A stretch of DNA of 64,000 nucleotides from Hevea brasiliensis (taxonomy: Eukaryota > Streptophyta > Magnoliopsida > Malpighiales > Euphorbiaceae). The DNA lies in NCBI RefSeq assembly GCF_030052815.1, contig NC_079498.1:99466041-99530040 (forward strand). Reading direction: 5' to 3'. The notes beneath the pieces are model-generated. The model was not told where the DNA came from. It made no database searches and saw nothing but the letters and a program-made list of their open reading frames with translations. The translations under genes and the position numbers were made by a program. The stretch's first letter is position 1, and each line of letters begins with the position of its first letter. Shown in pieces: positions 62,201 to 64,000 of this stretch.

Positions 62201-64000
62201 TAAGTCAGTGGAATCAATGACTACATCTACTCTAACATTTATTTATTTATTATCTTTTTAAGATTAAAGAAGATAGTGAATTAAGATAGGTGGAAATTGT
62301 GGCAACAAATGGTGGAACAAGTTCCTTTCTTACAAAAATAGAAAAGAAACAAAGATGTTAGTATAGAAGAACTCTCTCCAATCTTGATGAATCAACCAAT
62401 ACAGCCCCTCTAGAAATATCTAAATCAGAAGACCATGAATTGATGTCAGGGAAAGCAATTCTATCTCACATATGCTGCAAAGGGAAATAATCATCTTTGA
62501 AATTTTAGGATTCCAGTCTGGCTAAACACTAATCCACTGCAAATTTTATGCACTTGAAATAACTTTTTGTTTTTCATCCCTTTCAAACCAGTCACTAATG
62601 AGCCCTCCATGCATTAGGGTAAGCCCATTGTTCATTAAGTATGCTGAAAAGCCTATTCTGTATACTCAGTGTGAATGAACAATGCACCAAAAAAAAAAAA
62701 GGATGGCTGTTCTTCTCACCGTTATGAGAGCACATAACATACGGACTAATTGATGATTATTTGTCCAATGAACCTGCAAGAAATTGTTGGTGTTAATCCT
62801 ATAACCACGGACTGAATATAATTCCTTATCTTAGAGGGAATCTCAGGGTCTCTTTAGTTATGGAAAAAGGGTTTATGTTCAAGACAACGTTTCCACACAA
62901 ACAGAAGACTAAGGTTTTCTATTGGAATCTAATAATTTTCAGGTTTTCTAGAAAGCTGAAATGAATTTTTCTCTTTTTTTTTTTAAAAAAAAAGTTTATA
63001 CCAATATTAGAAAACAACTGAAATTTATTTTCTGTCATATTCTTTTATAAAGCTTTTTTACTTGTTTCCCATGCTATTACCAGCACTGCTACAAACACAT
63101 CACTGCATATGGGCCCCCCTGCCCCCAAAACATACACTGCCACCACTAATGAAACTGTACTTTTGCAAATGCTAACAGCCTGACAACCACCACAATTTTC
63201 ATTGCTGCCCACCATCAACCTATTTATCACCATCTTTACTCATATTGAAAGGAGTAATTCAGCTGCTGCCATTGTCATCTCCACCCACCATTAGCATCTT
63301 ACTATGACCACTGTGCCCTATTTGAAGAAACAATTATTTCCTCCAATTTTTATACCTTTAAATATTACTTCTACAATCTTTTACTTTTATTTAACTAATC
63401 CCATAATAAATGCAATCTATATTGAGCAGTAAAAAGTATTAGAGAACAAGGAGGGAAATGAATTATTTTCTATTTTTCAATGAGAAAAAACTGGAAATGA
63501 AAAAAAAACCAAAACGTATTTTCTACGAGTAAAAATCCTTAATTTTTCAAATATGGTTAGTAATAGGAATTAGAACTGGGACTGCTAAAAGCCAAGGTGA
63601 AGAATGATTTGTGTTAGGAGATCCTTGTACTATTGAAAGTCCTTTATTGGATTGACAATTTGACTACTGGATCTGTTTTGTTGAAGAAACAGCTTTCTGA
63701 ACAATAGATTGTCTTTTAAAACAGATGTTTCATCACCTGACAAGTCAGCATCTATCATCTCTTCAAGCCAGCAGCAAAAGATTGTGAAACCTCATTCTGA
63801 AGATAGTATTGTTGGGGAACCCTCTCCACGTGGCGTAGGAATCAGCGAACCAGCAACATGTAAATTATCAAACGGCTTTTTTCTTTCTTTCTTTTTTCCT
63901 TTTTGAAGATCATAAATACTTATCATATATTTAAAATCTACTCTAATTTGTTTATATACAAAACTGGTAAGCTTATTTGTTGCAAACATTTTCTGCAGCA
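56382..64000 (+). CDS. RGP1: RGP1 homologue (Rab6-type GEF partner protein 2), 5' part
   Basis: RGP1 pairs with RIC1 to activate Ypt6/Rab6 GTPases on Golgi and endosome membranes. This is not the reversibly glycosylated polypeptide also called RGP1. Exons seen: 56382-56466, 56968-57285, 58262-58339, 58974-59131, 59241-59315, 60460-60523, 61698-61765, 61944-62199 and 63725-63859; the next begins at 63999 and leaves the window. They join in frame for about 412 codons. Support: MLTPGLSFFGIG near residue 35, the arrestin-like strand DKDVYRPGDSFFVTIEITNP near 70-90, PPSYRGATIRYLYY, VPLQVWATQKS, and TTLQLDVYWKAMDGDSEW. A serine-rich insert follows (EISSVSSYNP). The first exon is the weakest call: exon 2 could instead supply the start at 56985 (MLTPG). 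The donor of the sixth exon may be at 60523 or 60529. No lesion was seen. Confidence 0.85.
59195..59227 (+). repeat. (CT)n microsatellite forming a splice pyrimidine tract
   Basis: About 33 bp of perfect TC repeat ends 12 bp before the AG (59239-59240) used by RGP1 exon 5, so it is the polypyrimidine tract of that acceptor. Confidence 0.9.
60749..60779. repeat. (AGG)n followed by a 13-G run in an RGP1 intron
   Basis: Several AGG units (60749-60766) run into G13 (60767-60779). The plus strand is the coding strand, so the pre-mRNA would carry a long G tract. Confidence 0.9.

Noticed and set aside
1..64000. tRNA, rRNA, plastid or mitochondrial insertions
   Set aside because: I saw no cloverleaf-like tRNA sequence, rRNA block or organelle gene. 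The Met-tRNA-like words belong to retrotransposon primer sites. A tRNA covariance search was not possible here.

Overview
This window is nuclear DNA from a flowering plant, most likely a woody eudicot. It is very AT-rich, its genes carry long GT..AG introns, it holds long-LTR Copia and Gypsy retrotransposon remains and many small inverted-repeat elements, and it encodes a lignin-type cinnamoyl-CoA reductase. The protein style recalls Malpighiales such as the spurge family, but the species cannot be fixed from the sequence. I see no bacterial-type operon, CRISPR array, rRNA or tRNA gene.

Layout: 1-1135 is the 5' end of a decayed minus-strand Copia element (LTR, primer binding site, gag). 1327-1732 is a two-exon remnant of a PDS5-like cohesion gene. 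4245-4902 is a broken gene of the plant PEARLI4 (phospholipase-like) family. 4903-11206 is AT-rich intergenic DNA. 11207-15520 (minus) is an apparently intact five-exon cinnamoyl-CoA reductase gene with a TATA box and an AC-I type MYB site upstream. 15682-25242 is intergenic, with several inverted-repeat or MITE-like elements and microsatellites. 25243-36483 (minus) is an apparently intact 13-exon PDS5 gene. 38015-38604 (minus) is a truncated, frameshifted plant U-box (PUB43/44-like) pseudogene. 41498-41764 is a Gypsy protease scrap. 42481-52434 is a complete but dead Copia element with 2.1-kb LTRs, itself inserted in an older LINE-like retroposon (42038-52860). 53830-54770 carries two MITEs. 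56382-64000 (plus) is the N-terminal part of an RGP1 (Rab6-type GEF partner) gene that runs off the right edge.

The three intact genes are unrelated housekeeping or secondary-metabolism genes: lignin monomer synthesis, sister-chromatid cohesion and Golgi/endosome Rab activation. Nothing suggests that they form a cluster or pathway. I found no convincing new biological system. The most unusual material is transposon architecture: repeat motifs in the Copia leader, a lone LTR with PPT before and PBS after it inside a CCR intron, long-TIR foldback elements, and a nested retroposon. There are also three pseudogenes with readable lesions and a microsatellite that serves as the pyrimidine tract of an RGP1 exon. 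All exon borders are read by eye from splice signals and family similarity.
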